From Corella eumyota (lineage: Eukaryota; Chordata; Ascidiacea; Phlebobranchia; Corellidae): a DNA stretch of 64,000 nucleotides. Every line of letters begins with the position of its first letter. Position 1 is the first letter of the stretch. Under the pieces are notes generated by a model. That model saw only the letters and a list, made by a program, of their open reading frames with translations. It was not told where the DNA came from and searched no databases. The position numbers and the translations under genes are program-made. The stretch covers positions 5,394,001 through 5,458,000 of the forward strand of contig OY720099.1 of NCBI GenBank assembly GCA_963082875.1, read 5' to 3'. This document shows, piece by piece, positions 46,095 to 57,484 of this stretch.

Positions 46095-49000
46095 ATGGAA
46101 AGAGAGGAAATTCTTGCCAATTTTCAGGTATTTTTATGATAACAAAATTAGGTTCATGTAATAACACTAATTATTCACAATAAGTGATAAGAGAATAAAA
46201 CTATTTAATAACCGTTAAATGATATATTTTGGTTTTACGTTTGTAAGTTTTGTATTTTATTTTAATAATTTTGTTTGGAAATGGAAAATATATATATATA
46301 CCCACTTTATATAAAACATATATATACCTCACTTATATATATACCCCACACTAAAAAAACAACATATATATACCCCACACTAAAAAAAGATAAAGCTGAT
46401 ATTATATAAACCTTTGCAATTTTTCTGACTTAGTTGGAGAAGATTTAATTTATGACTTATAGTAACACCAACATTAAATTTAATTACTCACAATTAATCT
46501 ACTTAAATTTTTGTTTTTTGTTTAAAAAGTTTTTGTTTAATTTTTTAGGCTTGTTCTGGCACTGAGGATATAGCAGAAGCAATGGCAATTTTAGAACAAT
46601 TTGATTGGAATTTACAAGGTGCTCTTAATGCTTTTTTAGGAGAACCTCACTTTCAACCAACTACAAATGGCTCAAAGTAAGTTTCTTTTCATTGTTTTAC
46701 ATAACAAGAAAACACTTTTTTAACAGTCAGTGTGTTTGACCATTGCAAATTAAAAGTTAACACCTATTTGAGATATCTAGTAGAAACATCTGGTCACAAC
46801 AAAAACAGCTTTTTTTATAATAGTTTACATGGAGTTTACAATTATACCTTCTTTATTCTTGTTATTTAAAAATAAGGTGTAAAGATTTAATAATACAAAA
46901 TTTTGCCGAAGTAAATAAGTTTTGTTATGATGTTGTTGTTATTTACTTATGTCTCTACGAGAGACTTGTTTGTGTAAATAAATACTATTTGTTTATTCAC
47001 TCACATTTAAACGTTATTTTACTAAGACTAAGTCTTTTTTTAATGGTTTATCATGTATTTATGTAATATAATATTATAAAAGTGTTTTTTTATTTTGTGT
47101 CTTAGTTTTTTCCTGTTATTTTTAAGTTTTTATTTATGTTTTAATGGTATTTAGTTTGTTAAGTTTAAATAATGTTTTTTTTACATTCTCTGGTTTACAG
47201 AATACAACCCAATTTGTTTTGTTTATACAAAGTTTTTAAATTCAAAATGTTGAGGTAATAGTAATTTTTTTTATTTATTTGTATTTAGTTTTGTAGCTCA
47301 TAACAGACAACCCAGGATGCTTACTTTCTCTTGTAAACTTGGTGAAACTGTAAAAGACATTACCTTAGATGATGCAAGTTCAGTTGGTAAGCACAGCTTA
47401 TATAATACCCATTTTTACAGTTTAAAGATAATTTGCATTCTCGGAATATAACCTAGTTCCTAATTGTTTTAGTAATTTTATAGCCTTGCCTTGTTATTAT
47501 TGTTGATTTAGAAAATGTTATTTAAACTTAAAAATGATGCCTTAGTTTTTACCTTAACACTCTGCAAAAGGTGAGTGGCAGATATAGCTTTATTAGTAAT
47601 ACTTGTAGATAGCCCAGTCTTCAGACAGGATTTTAATTGTTGTAATAAGGTCGAAACTCTCACCTAATATTTGCTTGCGATAATTAACTTACACCTTACT
47701 AGATTATTTATAGATGTAGCTGTGTAAAGTTTCCCCTTTTTATTTGGTACTTTATTTAACACTATGATTGAACATTTTTGTACAGCTGATTTAAAAGAAA
47801 TGGCTTCCATAGAGTTAGGCATAACTCCCTCCGAAACACAATTTGAGAAGTGGCCAACTGGTAGCGGTCAACCCTCTGACAATACCATATTATCTAGTCT
47901 TAATTTACCACACTTGGTGTCGCTAACAGTCAGGCAACAAAGTCAAGTGCCAGCCGGAGTTTTATTTGGTATTGATGATCCGGATTCCTTCACAATGCCA
48001 TGCACTGCTTTAAAGTAATTTAAAAATTATTTTTATTAGAGTATAAAAAATTTGTTAAAATAAATTTTAAAATTTTCAGTTAGCTTACTTTTAATAGTTG
48101 AAAAAAATAAAATAGGCCTATAGTACTAAATTAAAATAAACGTTTAGTTACTTTTGATCAGATCCATTTAAGATTAAGATTACTGCTTTTATAATTTTAT
48201 TTTATGTTTTTTTTTCAGCATTTTAACGAAAACTTACAAACTTAAAATTTACAATGAAGACACAGATGACATTTTTATACAATCCTGCCAAGGTTCAATG
48301 ACATTTGGAGAACTTAAAATGGATGTTGCAAACAGAACTAATATTCAACCGAAAAATCAAAAATGGAAGGGATTTGCTGTAAAAAATCCACCAGATGAAG
48401 ATGTGAGTATTTAAGTTTTTGTATTAAGGCAAAGGGGGCTTTTTTTTTTGAGTTTTTATTTGGGTTCAGTTAATAGATATATTACAATGATACAAATGCA
48501 TATATAAGGTAATATTGACTTTTGGCATTTATACTTTAGAATCAAACAAGTGTATTGTACTGGTAGCAGTGGGAATTAAATTTATAACCGTTAAGATCTG
48601 TAAAAGTATTAATTGTAATTTAATAATGGTTCCAAGCCAATTTTGTGCAAAAAAAAATTTCTTGATTAATACAAATATTAGGTACAAATTTGTAACACTA
48701 TGACATCATAATCATTCTAAATAATTACTGTGATAAACATAAAAGGCCAATTTCACATTGCATAAATAATTTAAAAATCAAAAAAATTTTGCCATGGATA
48801 AGAAAAATTTAAAGCGTTTAAGCTGCCAATCAATTGTTAACCAGCCTAAAAAAGTTAAAAAGGGAAAATTTTTAAATGCAAATGAATCAAAAAAGCTGTT
48901 GGATTATGAAATATCTGGGCGTAGATTTAGTAAAAGGGTTGAGTTAAAGAACCGTACAGGATTTTGTAAGTCTACACTTAAAAAAAAATAGCTTAAAGTT

Positions 49001-52000
49001 TTGGGGTTTGGTGGATTTGGTATATAAAATTTATACGAAAAACAAGATTTTGGGAACTTATAAAACTTCACAACTTATGAAATTTGGCCTAAAATATACA
49101 AAAATTCAACAACCCCAACTTTAAGCACTTTTTCTTTATTTTTAATCTAATTATTTAAATTTTATCTAAAAATAGCAAACCATTGCAAGTCTCCAACTTA
49201 CTGAGCCGTTGCATGATGTAACTGTAAGCTCTTTAAATAAACCAATGAGACCTCGTGCCAATGGGCCTGTTACAAGCTCTGTTGCGGCACAAGCTATTTT
49301 ATTGAGCAGTGATGAGAGTGAAAATGGTGAAACTGCGGATAATTTTGAAGAATTTTTTGCGTCTGGTTCTACTTATAATTCCTCACATTCTCCTTTGAGT
49401 GAGTTGTGTTGTGTCATGAATATTTTCAATTTTTTATGTGTTCAATTGTAATTTTATGAACAATGTTCGTGAATGATAATTATATCTGCATTTTTTCTAA
49501 ATTGTTTGTAACAAATCGTTTCAAGAACATTTTTTTTAAATCTACAACTTTAAGTTCGTTACATTTATTGTGAGAAAAGTGTGTTTGGGAAATATTACCA
49601 AAAATAATGTACATTTTGCTAGGTCGTAACCACCATTAGTCATTTTAGTTTTTACCAAATTAATTATTTATTATTTTTGTAGTGCCACCACAAGCTGATG
49701 ATGTAAAAGCAGCCCAAGCCCAGTTTTGTGAAAAGTTTTTTAACCGATATGGTATGGGTCCCATATTCAATGGTGATACACTTCAAGGTGCTATACAAGA
49801 AGCCTTTGGCAAAGAAGCTAGACAAAGAAAATTAGTCGGTATGTAGTATATTCTAACTCGGAATATTTTTAAACTTTGATATTGAAATTATTATAGTGTT
49901 AGGCCAATTTTTTTACAATAACATTGTTAAGTTTCACTAATGTGTAAGGTTTGCACTTGAATTGTTATTAAAGACAATAGGCTATAATGTAGTGGTTAAA
50001 ACACTTGGTGCAGCATGAGATCAATGGTTCGATTTCCTTTGCTTCCATGTTGTTGCACCCCTTGGGCTTAAAAAATGGTATAAATTTCAAGCACAAAACA
50101 AATTAGTGGGTTATTTATTCGTCTATATGTTAAAAATTAAGATTAAAAACTGCAAAAAAACAACTTAAGACTTACACAGGGTAACAAAAGTTACCATATT
50201 ATTATGTCCCTAGACCAACCCTCCTACAACGAGAATATAAATATAAAAAAATTTATATGTATTTAAAGCTTTAAAATAGTTTTATTATTTAAATTTCATA
50301 TTTTAGGCAAAGTTTATGTGATTTATTTGTTAAATATACTTTAAATGTTGCAACACTTCAGTAAACAAATAAATTATAAAAATCCCCTAAAAGTAAATTA
50401 TTCTTTGCCATATTGTTAAGCTTTGTATTGAACCTGGGTGTATTTTCTGGTGCTTACCCTGTTATTCTACAAAGCGTTTAGTTTTGTATTGTTAAATTAA
50501 AAATGAGGAACTAATAAAGTTTGTAAATATTCTTTTTTTAAAAACGCTTTCCTGATTTTTTTTTTGAACTTTAATTCTTTTTGTGGGGAATTTTAAAACA
50601 TAAAACTTAGCTTATATTTCTGTTATTAAGTTTTTGAATAACCCTAAATTGGGTATTCAAAATGCTAATATGTAAAGTTATTTTACCAAAAAAAAAATAT
50701 ATAAAACCAAATGATTGATCCAGTTATAAAAAGTTTAATCACAAAAAAGGTTTATTTTTTTATGTGGGACAAAGTCAATACCTAAACACAAAAAATAAAA
50801 AGTAATTTTATAGCAAAGAAATAGAACTATAAAACCAACCAGTTAAACCCTTTTTAAAACATCTAACCACGAAAAACATTTACTTTTTTCAAGCCATGGT
50901 CTATCTTTAACACAAAAGTTGCTATATTAAATCTAAAATTTACATTTTTTTAGCGGTGTATGTTCATCATGACAGAAGCATTCAAAGTAATGTTTTCTGT
51001 AGTCAAATGTTGTGTGATGAAAGTATCTTAACTTTTCTGAACCAACATTTTATTTGCTGGGGTTGGGACGTTACTTCGGGTTACAATAAAGAAAAGTAAG
51101 TTCCTGTTTCATTTTTAGTATCTTAATTATGTTTAAAAAAGAAAAATTATATTTTTTTGCTTAAGTTTATGTGATTTCTTAATAAAAAATATATTATTTA
51201 GCCGAAAATTTAGTATTATTTGGTACATAAATATGTTTAATTTTTGAATATTTGTATTTATAAAATAAAAATGTTGGTGCTGTTTAAATGGTTATGCAAC
51301 GTTAGACATTGTATGTTTGGTATTACTTAATACCTGTAATAGACATATACGTATAAACATACTTATAAATTACATAATTTAATTTGTAAATATATTTCTT
51401 AAAATTATGTAACTCTGTAAAATGTTTCCCTGAAAATTTACATGCTTACAGCTTACAGTATTTTAGTAAATTTGTTGTATAAAGTTTAACACCATTTTTA
51501 CATGTCCAATACGTAATGTTGTTATGTAACTATGGTTTATTATGTTTATTTTGTGAGTATGATATAACATGTTTATTTTTAATACTAGTATAGAGCGAAC
51601 TATTTTTTATATTTTGTATAGAGACATATAAATTATAAATACAATTTGCCACTTAAATAAAAGTTTCTGTCTGCTTTGGTATTTAAAATAAACCTATTTT
51701 TTAGATTTTTAGAAGAATGCAGGCAACACATGGGATCAGCGTTCGCCGACACAATAAAAAGGATAAAAACCGATGATTATCCAATTTTAATACTTGCACA
51801 GGGTAAAGGGAGAGCTTGTGATGTCACTGCAATTATTCAAGGTTTGTAATAAACAGTCTTAGTTGAATTTATTTTACAATGCAATTAAATATTAACGTTT
51901 TTTTCTACCTTAACAAAATTCTTTATTTGAATTAATAATAGATTTAAAAAATATTTTCGATATTTTAAAGGCCTGTTGGTTTTTTTTAGATCCATGTTAT

Positions 52001-54139
52001 CTATAAAATATAAATAAATATTGATTTAAAAGCACTTAGCGGACAATCTATTTAGTGTTTTAAAACCCGTAAATCAGTGCCTCTTTTCACTTTATTAAAA
52101 TTAGACCTAAGTTTTAAGTTAATAAATACATAGTGCCAAAAATTAAAACTTTTTTGTTAAATTAATAAATACAAAATGTAAAAAAAATTTAGTTTTTATG
52201 CTATGTGTAAAATTATTACCTTAAATATTTTTAGAACTTTTTTTAGGCACCATTTAGGCATTTATTAAAAGTTGGGTTATTAATTATTATTAAAATTTGG
52301 ATTATTAATTTTTTGTTTTAGCTAATATAGATGTCAATGAATTAATGGTAAAGTTAATGAAAGCAGTTGATGATGGTGAAGTACAAAGAGATTTAGATAT
52401 TAAAGATGAGGTAACTTTTTCAAGTTTTTTATTTTATTTCTAGATTTTCATATACCCCTGTTCATTATAATAAATGGAAAATTTAACCATATTGTGTCAT
52501 GATATTTTGCTTCACTTTTATTACACAACAATTCAAAAAACTAAATAGTCTATTGAAGTTTAGTTTCGTAATACAGTTAAATAGAAATTCTGTTATGTAA
52601 TAAAACCAAATACGTAACTCTTTTAACCATATTGTGTCATGATATTTTGCTTTACTTCTATTACACAACAATTCAAAAAACTAAATAGTCTATTGAAGTT
52701 TAGTTTCGTAATACAGTTAAATAGAAATTCTATTATGTAATAAAACCAAATACGTAACTCTTTTAAGAAAATTATTAAGATTTCCTGTTATGTAATACAG
52801 ATACCCACAGACTTAATAGCTTTTGTAATTTTCTGCATTATCGCAATGTTTTTGTTATTGTATTTTAATTTTTGTTTTTGAAGCATTTTTATATGTTTTT
52901 TTCATATAACAGGATTATAGAAATGCGCGAGAACGAATTAAATTTGAACAAGAAGAAGCATATAGACAATCACTTGAGGCCGATAGAGCAAAGGTAAAAG
53001 TTACACAAAAAAAACACTTATTTGTAAATATCCCATTAAATAATAAATAGTTTTATAACGTATCAAAATATCAAAAATATATTCAAAAAAATATAGTTTT
53101 TTTAATAATTAAAAAATTTGGTGTAAAAAAATTTTTTATAGCTCCTGGCCGAACAAGAGTCTGTTCGTCTTCAAGAAGAGGAAGAAGCGCAAAAAAGAGA
53201 ACAGGAGAAGAAAGAGATCGAAGATATTGATCGGTTGAAATTGTTAGTTCCTGATGAACCAAGTCCTGACTGTAAAGAACCAGTAAGTTTAACATTAAAA
53301 AAAATAAAAAATTTTAAGTTATAGTAAAAATTTGTCATTTGTTATTCTTTCTGTATCTACAATCATAATCTGGTTTAGTCAAATAAAAGACAACTCAGCA
53401 CTTGAAGTTTTTTTTTATTAAAATATTTGAACTAGAAGATGATATTACATTGGGTGTCCAGGGCTGAGCTGGTTTGAGTTTAATGAATATCAAACCATAA
53501 ATGTTATTTTTTTGTATTTCATATAATTTCTACATTAATTTAGCTTGTTTGTTGTAGGTAAGTAAAGTAAGGTTTCGAGCACCCGATGGAAGTACTTTTA
53601 TGAGATCCTTCTTGGCTTCTGCTACGCTTCAAACCTTGGCAAACTATGTTGGCTCAATGGGTTATAGATCAAATCAGTACAGAATTCTTAAACCATGGCC
53701 TAAAACTAATGTAAGTATTACAAATTAGTGTTATTTTTTTACTAGACATGTGCCGAAACACAATTTTGTTAAAACTTAGTCATTTTCTATCACCTTTCTA
53801 CCCTAACCTTTCTTAATTTTTTAAAATTTTAACTTAAATTAAGGCTTTTATTTCTTGAAATCTTGACTTAAATTTTCGAAAATATCTTTAAAATTCTTGT
53901 TTTAAGAAATTTGTCTATTAGGTATAATAGTTTTTGAGAATACAGGAGAATACCAAGTATTTATTCTTGGTAATGGTAATGGCTGTATAGATGAATGAAA
54001 AATATCAACTATAGATCAAAAAATATTATTTTTATGTTTTTAGCTTCTTGATCTTGATCAAAATTCTTCGTTGCAATCTAATAAAATTTACCCACAAGAA
54101 AGTCTAATAATAGAAGAGTTACCAGACTACGAAGAGTAG
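46095..54139 (+). CDS. faf1: FAF1 (FAS-associated factor 1), UBX-domain p97 cofactor
   Basis: Fourteen exons: 46095-46127, 46549-46676, 47289-47386, 47786-48014, 48219-48402, 49176-49398, 49683-49838, 50954-51095, 51705-51841, 52322-52410, 52913-52993, 53142-53282, 53558-53710, 54044-54139; about 629 residues (human 650). Order fits FAF1: UBA (REEILANFQACSGTEDIAEA), two ubiquitin-like domains (exons 3-6), a UAS thioredoxin-like domain from about residue 299 (YVHHDRSIQSNVFCSQMLCD, FICWGWDVTS), a charged coiled coil (EQEEAYRQSLEADRAK), and a C-terminal UBX (VSKVRFRAPDG). FAF1 links ubiquitinated clients to p97/VCP and takes part in apoptosis and NF-kB control. All introns GT-AG. A 65-codon Lys-rich frame lies in intron 5. 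Confidence 0.95.
46283..46387. repeat. TA-rich minisatellite in FAF1 intron 1
   Basis: Runs of TATATATATA separated by CCCCACACTAAAAAAA; the unit CATATATATACCCCACACTA occurs twice, with shorter relatives to the left. Confidence 0.75.
49978..50250 (+). mobile_element. Diverged tRNA-derived SINE in FAF1 intron 7
   Basis: AGGCTATAATGTAGTGGTTA and ATGGTTCGATTTCC (B-box) give the head; GGGTAACAAAAGTTACC and CTACAACGAGAATATAAATA give the tail. More diverged than most copies. Confidence 0.6.
52482..52762. repeat. 140-bp tandem duplication in FAF1 intron 10
   Basis: Two nearly identical units starting at about 52482 and 52622 (TTTAACCATATTGTGTCATG...), both ending with AACCAAATACGTAACTCTTT. Non-coding. 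Confidence 0.9.
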
Positions 54140-54742
54140 CAAATTACTTTGTTTATTTATATTTCTTTTTGTCAGTTTTCATTTTAAAATAAACAGGAAC
54201 ATATATTCCAAATTCTTCATTAGCAATTTAAATAAAAGTTTTGGTTGTTTAACTGTAAAGTTTTAACTATAAATTTTTTTCCAAATTTGGTCAAAGTTAT
54301 GCTATTGTATCGTTTGAGTAATGGTGTTACATTTTTCTTTGTCATTTCGTCTTTTTTGTTTTTTGATTCTATTTTTAGGCAATTTTCCTATCTTGGCTGC
54401 ACTAAAAGTTCAGGAATTTACTGTATATTTGAAATAGTTCACTTAGAAAATACAATATAATAATTTTTAATTGTTTACAGCTTTAAAATTTACAATGTTT
54501 TTATACACCTAATAATAAACATTGTTTTCTAACAAATACCTACAATTTTATTATTATCCCCAAATATTTAATTTTATTACATAAAAACTTCTGGTGACAT
54601 TTGTAGCTACTATGTTTTTTTAGTATAAAATGAATTTGTTTTCTAGTTGTACATTTACCTTGGTCACTGTGTGATAAATTTGTCACAAAATGTAATTATA
54701 AAATTTTGTTACTTGGTTGATTAGATAAGTATTATTTTTTTT

Positions 54743-55027
54743 CCATGTGTTTATCCCCGACATGGAAAGGTCCACTTTACAACCTAAACAGGGTAACAAG
54801 TAACAACCGTTACCCCGACCCAGTCTTCGAGTTACCTTTTGCGGTTAGGGATATTATAGATTATAATACCCCCGATAAATAAGCTGCTAATAGGTGCTGG
54901 CTCAGCAGGAGTTCATTCCGTTTTTGGTGCTTTATTTAGGGGCGCTACAACATAAGACCAGCGGTGATCGAAACCACGACCTCATGTAGTGTAGCAAGTT
55001 TCCTGACCACTACACCACGTTGCCAGT
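54743..55027 (-). mobile_element. tRNA-derived SINE
   Basis: Read on the minus strand from ACTGGCAACGTGGTGTAGTG through the head B-box and the CGAAGACTGGGTCGGGGTAA core to CGGGGATAAACACATG. Nearly full length. Confidence 0.85.
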
Positions 55028-55132
55028 TTTTTTATATTATTGTCTATATTAGTTAAAAAAATTTAAGAAAAAACAAACAATTGAAATAAAAAACGGAATC
55101 GAAAGTCTTAACAAACGAATGGAAAATAATTT

Positions 55133-55219
55133 ACAAAACAAAGTCACGTGACAAATTGTCACAACCATTGTTTGACGCATGACGTGACATCAATTGATTG
55201 TCACGTGACTTTGTTTTGT
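55133..55219. promoter_or_regulatory. Inverted pair of GTCACGTGAC palindromes upstream of TBC1D15
   Basis: Two 22-bp arms (55133-55154 and 55198-55219) are perfect reverse complements. Each holds GTCACGTGAC (55143-55152 and 55200-55209), the exact E-box palindrome known as the CLEAR/M-box site of TFEB/MITF-type bHLH-Zip factors. Its place 320-385 bp before the ATG suggests a promoter element; binding is inference. Confidence 0.6.
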
Positions 55220-55528
55220 TATTCATCGCTAGCAAGTCAGGTGATCGAACGTCACTTTTCTTAACTATTGCAAGTTTTACTGCCATAAACCCATATAACC
55301 AGTCAGTTTTATGTTGTTACAGTTATATATATTTATCTGACATTGTACTGGAATAAAATAATTTTTTTTTGTGTTTAACGTAGTTAGCTGACTTAAAAGT
55401 AAGACTTAGTTTTATTATAAAAAAGGAACCATAAAATTCTAAATTTGCCTAATTTTGTTTTGCAGTTTTTTAAAAATTATGGTCAAGACCATATACTGAT
55501 AACAGTTAATAAAACGATCTGATTTAAA

Positions 55529-57484
55529 ATGGATGTGGATGTGTTGGATAAGGATTGGGATGCCAACCCACAGGACCAACTTAACACAGTTTTTGAGAAG
55601 AAAGGAGTGTTTGTACATGCTTTATTACCGAGTGAAGGAACAGATGAGATTATTGCTGGCACACTTCGCATCGTCGAGACAAATCGCACAAGGTTTGTAA
55701 GGTGGAATCCAAATCAAGACGAAGTGCTCGTAAAAAATAATTCTGTAAGTCCTGCAGATGCTCAAGTTTTGGATAAAGAAACCAGCTCGGTTGTGGGTGG
55801 TAATGCTTCTGTCACTGGACAAGAAATGTCGATAGAAATAAGAAACAGCGGTGTACCATACACAAGAAATACAAGCGATCCTGAGTGGACACTTGTTGAT
55901 GAAAGTAACAGAGTTAACAGTGAAACTGAAGAATCTGACTCTGTTATGGAAGAACTTGCAGCTACTCCTTTAAAGTTTGACTTTATTGTTGCAATGCAGG
56001 AGTTAAAGAGAATTAGAAAATCTAGTAAAGGGGGGTCATGGCAATATCTTAGTATTGAATTGGTTGATGGTACACAACTTCCTGCCTTACATTTCCACCA
56101 AGGAGGATCCAAGAAATTTCTTAAAGTTCTCGAGCAGTATGTGTTTCTCACAAATGTGCCAAAGGATCCTCGAACCTATGATGTTTCATTTCATGATCAC
56201 GAAGCTTTGACTCAATCTTTTGACGAGCTAAACCTTTTCGGGGACAACCAAAAGCAAGAAAATCCTGCTGCTAAATTCTTAGAAAACCCAGTCACTTCAG
56301 CATTTAGTGGCTTCTCCAAAGTCACAAACTTCTTGCAAGATATGTTAAATCCAGCAGAAGTAGCAGCGACCACATCACGTCCACAGAGTAAGCGTGTAAC
56401 AATGGACTTTACACCTGAATCAGTTAACGCTAAGCGAATACAGACTAAGACTGTTGAAGAAACTGCTGGTGGATTTGAAGTGATAACTTGTGCGCAGCTA
56501 GGACCCCGATTAAACCCACCAAGAAGCCTACCAATCACAATAGAAATCTGGAATAGTTTTCAGAACGACAAGGGTTGCTTTACGGAGGTTGACAAACTGA
56601 AATCGGCAATCTTTAAAAGTGGAATTGAAAGTAACCTTAGAAAAGAGGCATGGAAATATTTACTTGATTACTATAAGTGGGATATGCCAACATCTGATTT
56701 GGTGGAATACCGTCGTGTAAAAGAAGAGGATTACTACAAGATGAAATTACAGTGGAAGTCAGTAAGTGCTGATCAGGAAACAAGATTTACAGTGTTGCGA
56801 GAAAACAAAAGTTTGATCGACAAAGATGTTAACAGAACAGATCGAACACGAATCTTCTATGAAGGCCAAGAAAATCTCAGCCTTAAGCTTTTAAATGATG
56901 TCTTAATGACATATTGTATGTATAACTTTGATCTTGGTTATGTTCAAGGAATGAGTGACCTACTCTCTCCTATCCTAGAAATAATGGGCAACGAGGTTGA
57001 TGCGTTTTGGTGCTTCGTTGGCTACATGAACTCGGTAAAGAACAACTTTAGCGTCAGTCAGCATGGCATGAAACAACAACTTCAACAGCTGCGCCAACTT
57101 ATTCAGTATCTTGATCCTGAGCTTTTTGAGCATCTGGAAGCAAAGGAATCCTCCAATTTGTATTTCTGCTTCCGCTGGCTATTGGTTAGGTTTAAGAGAG
57201 AATTCAATTTTGAGGATATCCAAACACTCTGGGAAGTAACCTGGACCGAGCTGCCATGCAAAAATTTCCATCTTGTCATTTGCCTTGCTTTGTTGGACAC
57301 AGAAAAAGCAAGTCTGTTGAGCCCCGAATGTGGTTTTACTGAGATTCTGAAGCATATCAACGAACTGTCTCTGAAAATCAACCTCGAATCGACTCTAAGG
57401 AAGGCAGAAGGCATTTACCTGCAGCTGAATGACTGCAAAAATGATTTGCCTGGACATGTACGAGAAATACTTGGACTATTTTAA
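55529..57484 (+). CDS. tbc1d15: TBC1D15/17-like Rab GTPase-activating protein, intronless
   Basis: One uninterrupted frame of 651 residues with ATG after an in-frame stop. The N-terminal half matches the TBC1D15/17 region (WQYLSIELVDGTQLPALHFH, SAFSGFSKVTNFLQDMLN, GGFEVITCAQLGPR). The TBC domain spans about 366-590: RKEAWKYLLDYYKWD, the IxxDxxR finger motif as LIDKDVNRTDRT (Arg436), YVQGMSDLLSP with the Gln finger (473), VDAFWCFVGYM, and YFCFRWLLVRFKREF. Both catalytic fingers are kept, so it should stimulate GTP hydrolysis by Rab GTPases, Rab7-type by analogy with vertebrate TBC1D15 at late endosomes and mitochondria. Neighbouring genes have many introns; this one has none, which suggests an ancestral retrocopy. 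AATAAA lies at 57567. Confidence 0.95.
   Translation: MDVDVLDKDWDANPQDQLNTVFEKKGVFVHALLPSEGTDEIIAGTLRIVETNRTRFVRWNPNQDEVLVKNNSVSPADAQVLDKETSSVVGGNASVTGQEMSIEIRNSGVPYTRNTSDPEWTLVDESNRVNSETEESDSVMEELAATPLKFDFIVAMQELKRIRKSSKGGSWQYLSIELVDGTQLPALHFHQGGSKKFLKVLEQYVFLTNVPKDPRTYDVSFHDHEALTQSFDELNLFGDNQKQENPAAKFLENPVTSAFSGFSKVTNFLQDMLNPAEVAATTSRPQSKRVTMDFTPESVNAKRIQTKTVEETAGGFEVITCAQLGPRLNPPRSLPITIEIWNSFQNDKGCFTEVDKLKSAIFKSGIESNLRKEAWKYLLDYYKWDMPTSDLVEYRRVKEEDYYKMKLQWKSVSADQETRFTVLRENKSLIDKDVNRTDRTRIFYEGQENLSLKLLNDVLMTYCMYNFDLGYVQGMSDLLSPILEIMGNEVDAFWCFVGYMNSVKNNFSVSQHGMKQQLQQLRQLIQYLDPELFEHLEAKESSNLYFCFRWLLVRFKREFNFEDIQTLWEVTWTELPCKNFHLVICLALLDTEKASLLSPECGFTEILKHINELSLKINLESTLRKAEGIYLQLNDCKNDLPGHVREILGLF

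Larger units (their letters stand above)
54140..55528. other. FAF1 3' flank and TBC1D15 upstream region
   Basis: AATAAA-like signals follow the FAF1 stop (54188 and 54231). The SINE at 54743-55027 and the CACGTG inverted repeat at 55133-55219 lie here. The open frame 54245-54460 has no support. Confidence 0.5.

Noticed and set aside
52483-52671. 62-residue minus frame in FAF1 intron 10
   Set aside because: Spans the 140-bp tandem duplication and repeats its own peptide; non-coding.
55762-56538. Minus-strand frames of over 100 residues in TBC1D15
   Set aside because: Antisense shadows of a confidently identified coding frame.
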